Shown: piece by piece, positions 63,369-64,000 of the stretch | Numbering within the stretch: the first letter of the stretch is position 1 | Layout: each line of letters begins with the position of its first letter | Origin: Pseudomonas faucium | GTDB lineage: Bacteria > Pseudomonadota > Gammaproteobacteria > Pseudomonadales > Pseudomonadaceae | Reading direction: 5' to 3' | NCBI RefSeq assembly: GCF_021602585.1 | Contig: NZ_BQIP01000003.1 | Span: 62,001 to 126,000, forward strand | Length of the DNA: 64,000 nt | Made by a program: the position numbers and the translations under genes | The notes under the pieces: model-generated | Database searches by the model: none | What the model was told of the DNA's origin: nothing | The model's input: only the letters and a program-made list of their open reading frames with translations

Positions 63369-64000
63369 CTAGCTATCCAACCTGAGCACGGCGAGGAAGG
63401 CTTCTTGTGGAATTTCCACGTTGCCGACCTGTTTCATGCGTTTCTTACCGGCCTTCTGCTTCTCCAGCAGCTTCTTCTTACGGCTGACGTCGCCACCGTA
63501 GCACTTGGCCAGTACGTTCTTTCTGAGTGCCTTGACCGTCGTCCGCGCGATGATCTGGCCGCCAATGGCTGCCTGGATCGCCACGTCGAACATCTGCCGA
63601 GGGATCAGTTCCTTCATCTTTTCGGTCAACGCACGGCCTTTGTAGGCCGCGTTGTCGCGGTGCACGATCAATGCCAGGGCATCGACCTTGTCGCCGTTGA
63701 TCAGTACATCCAGCTTGACCAGGTTGGCCGACTGGTAGCGATCGAAATGATAGTCCAGCGAAGCATAGCCGCGGCTGGTCGACTTCAGGCGGTCGAAGAA
63801 GTCCAGTACCACTTCGTTCATCGGCATGTCGTAGCGCACCTGCACCTGGCTGCCGAGGAACTGCATGTCGCGCTGTACGCCACGCTTCTCGATGCACAGG
63901 GTGATGACGTTGCCCAGGTGCTCTTGAGGCACGAGGATGGTCGCGGTGACGATCGGCTCGCGGAAGTCGGCGACTGCCGATACGTCCGGCAGCTTCGACG
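63369..64000 (-). CDS. lepA: Elongation factor 4 (C-terminal part; start outside window)
   Basis: Ribosomal GTPase that can back-translocate ribosomes under stress. Only the last 210 codons are in the window, read from the right edge as [17 protein letters not shown], the domain that follows the GTPase. The visible part has [20 protein letters not shown] and the LepA C-terminal domain, with [20 protein letters not shown] and the final [10 protein letters not shown], which are diagnostic. The GTPase motifs lie to the right of 64000. It heads the lepA-lepB operon. Confidence 0.95.

Overview
The window reads as ordinary chromosome of a fluorescent pseudomonad of the Pseudomonas putida group. The evidence is high-GC coding sequence, the neighbour order argG-motY-pyrC-rnt-peroxiredoxin-bfd-bfr-grxD, a complete glpFKRD block, an acidic amino acid transporter with its own sigma54 two-component system, oprB-gcd-lon, and lepA-lepB-rnc-era-recO-pdxJ. 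It also carries many copies of the short palindromic repeat typical of P. putida. I see no rRNA, tRNA, CRISPR array, insertion sequence or phage gene.

Layout. 0-9 kb: the end of an unrecognised gene, argG, the flagellar protein gene motY, pyrC-rnt, then an iron and redox group (2-Cys peroxiredoxin, bfd, bfr, grxD) and an orphan molybdopterin oxidoreductase. 9-12 kb: argF translationally coupled to an orphan ABC ATPase, then ybaK. 12-17 kb: glycerol uptake and catabolism (glpF, glpK, glpR, glpD) with GlpR operators. 17-24 kb: glutamate/aspartate ABC transporter aatJQMP followed by its sensor kinase and NtrC-type activator aauS-aauR, with a sigma54 promoter and two activator sites. 24-33 kb: an exported hydrolase, metR, a Nudix hydrolase, the giant helicase lhr and a membrane-anchored glutamate-synthase-like flavoprotein. 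32.6-35.5 kb: a three-gene gtrA-gtrB-glycosyltransferase cassette. 35.6-43 kb: an amino acid permease, a divergent class A penicillin-binding protein, a PadR regulator with a siderophore-interacting reductase, and two small genes. 43-52 kb: a Zur-type zinc receptor, a sugar porin, membrane glucose dehydrogenase, Lon protease with a heat-shock promoter, and a chagasin-type inhibitor lipoprotein. 52.4-54.5 kb: an AT-richer pair that looks like a XaxAB/YaxAB-type binary pore-forming toxin. 54.7-64 kb: cmoA-cmoB for tRNA wobble modification, a heavy-metal-type two-component system, and the pdxJ-recO-era-rnc-lepB-lepA housekeeping operon, cut by the window end.

How the parts work together. Arginine synthesis (argG, argF) shows candidate ArgR sites at both promoters. 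Metals are a repeated theme: bfd and the PadR/reductase operon have Fur-box-like sites, the zinc receptor has a Zur box and a histidine-rich loop, and bacterioferritin keeps its complete ferroxidase and haem residues. Periplasmic glucose metabolism is represented by oprB-gcd. The most distinctive accessory content is the putative binary alpha-pore-forming toxin, followed by the surface-glycan glucosylation cassette and a penicillin-binding protein whose glycosyltransferase domain seems to have lost a conserved glutamate. All family assignments come from reading the proteins by eye; no database search was run.
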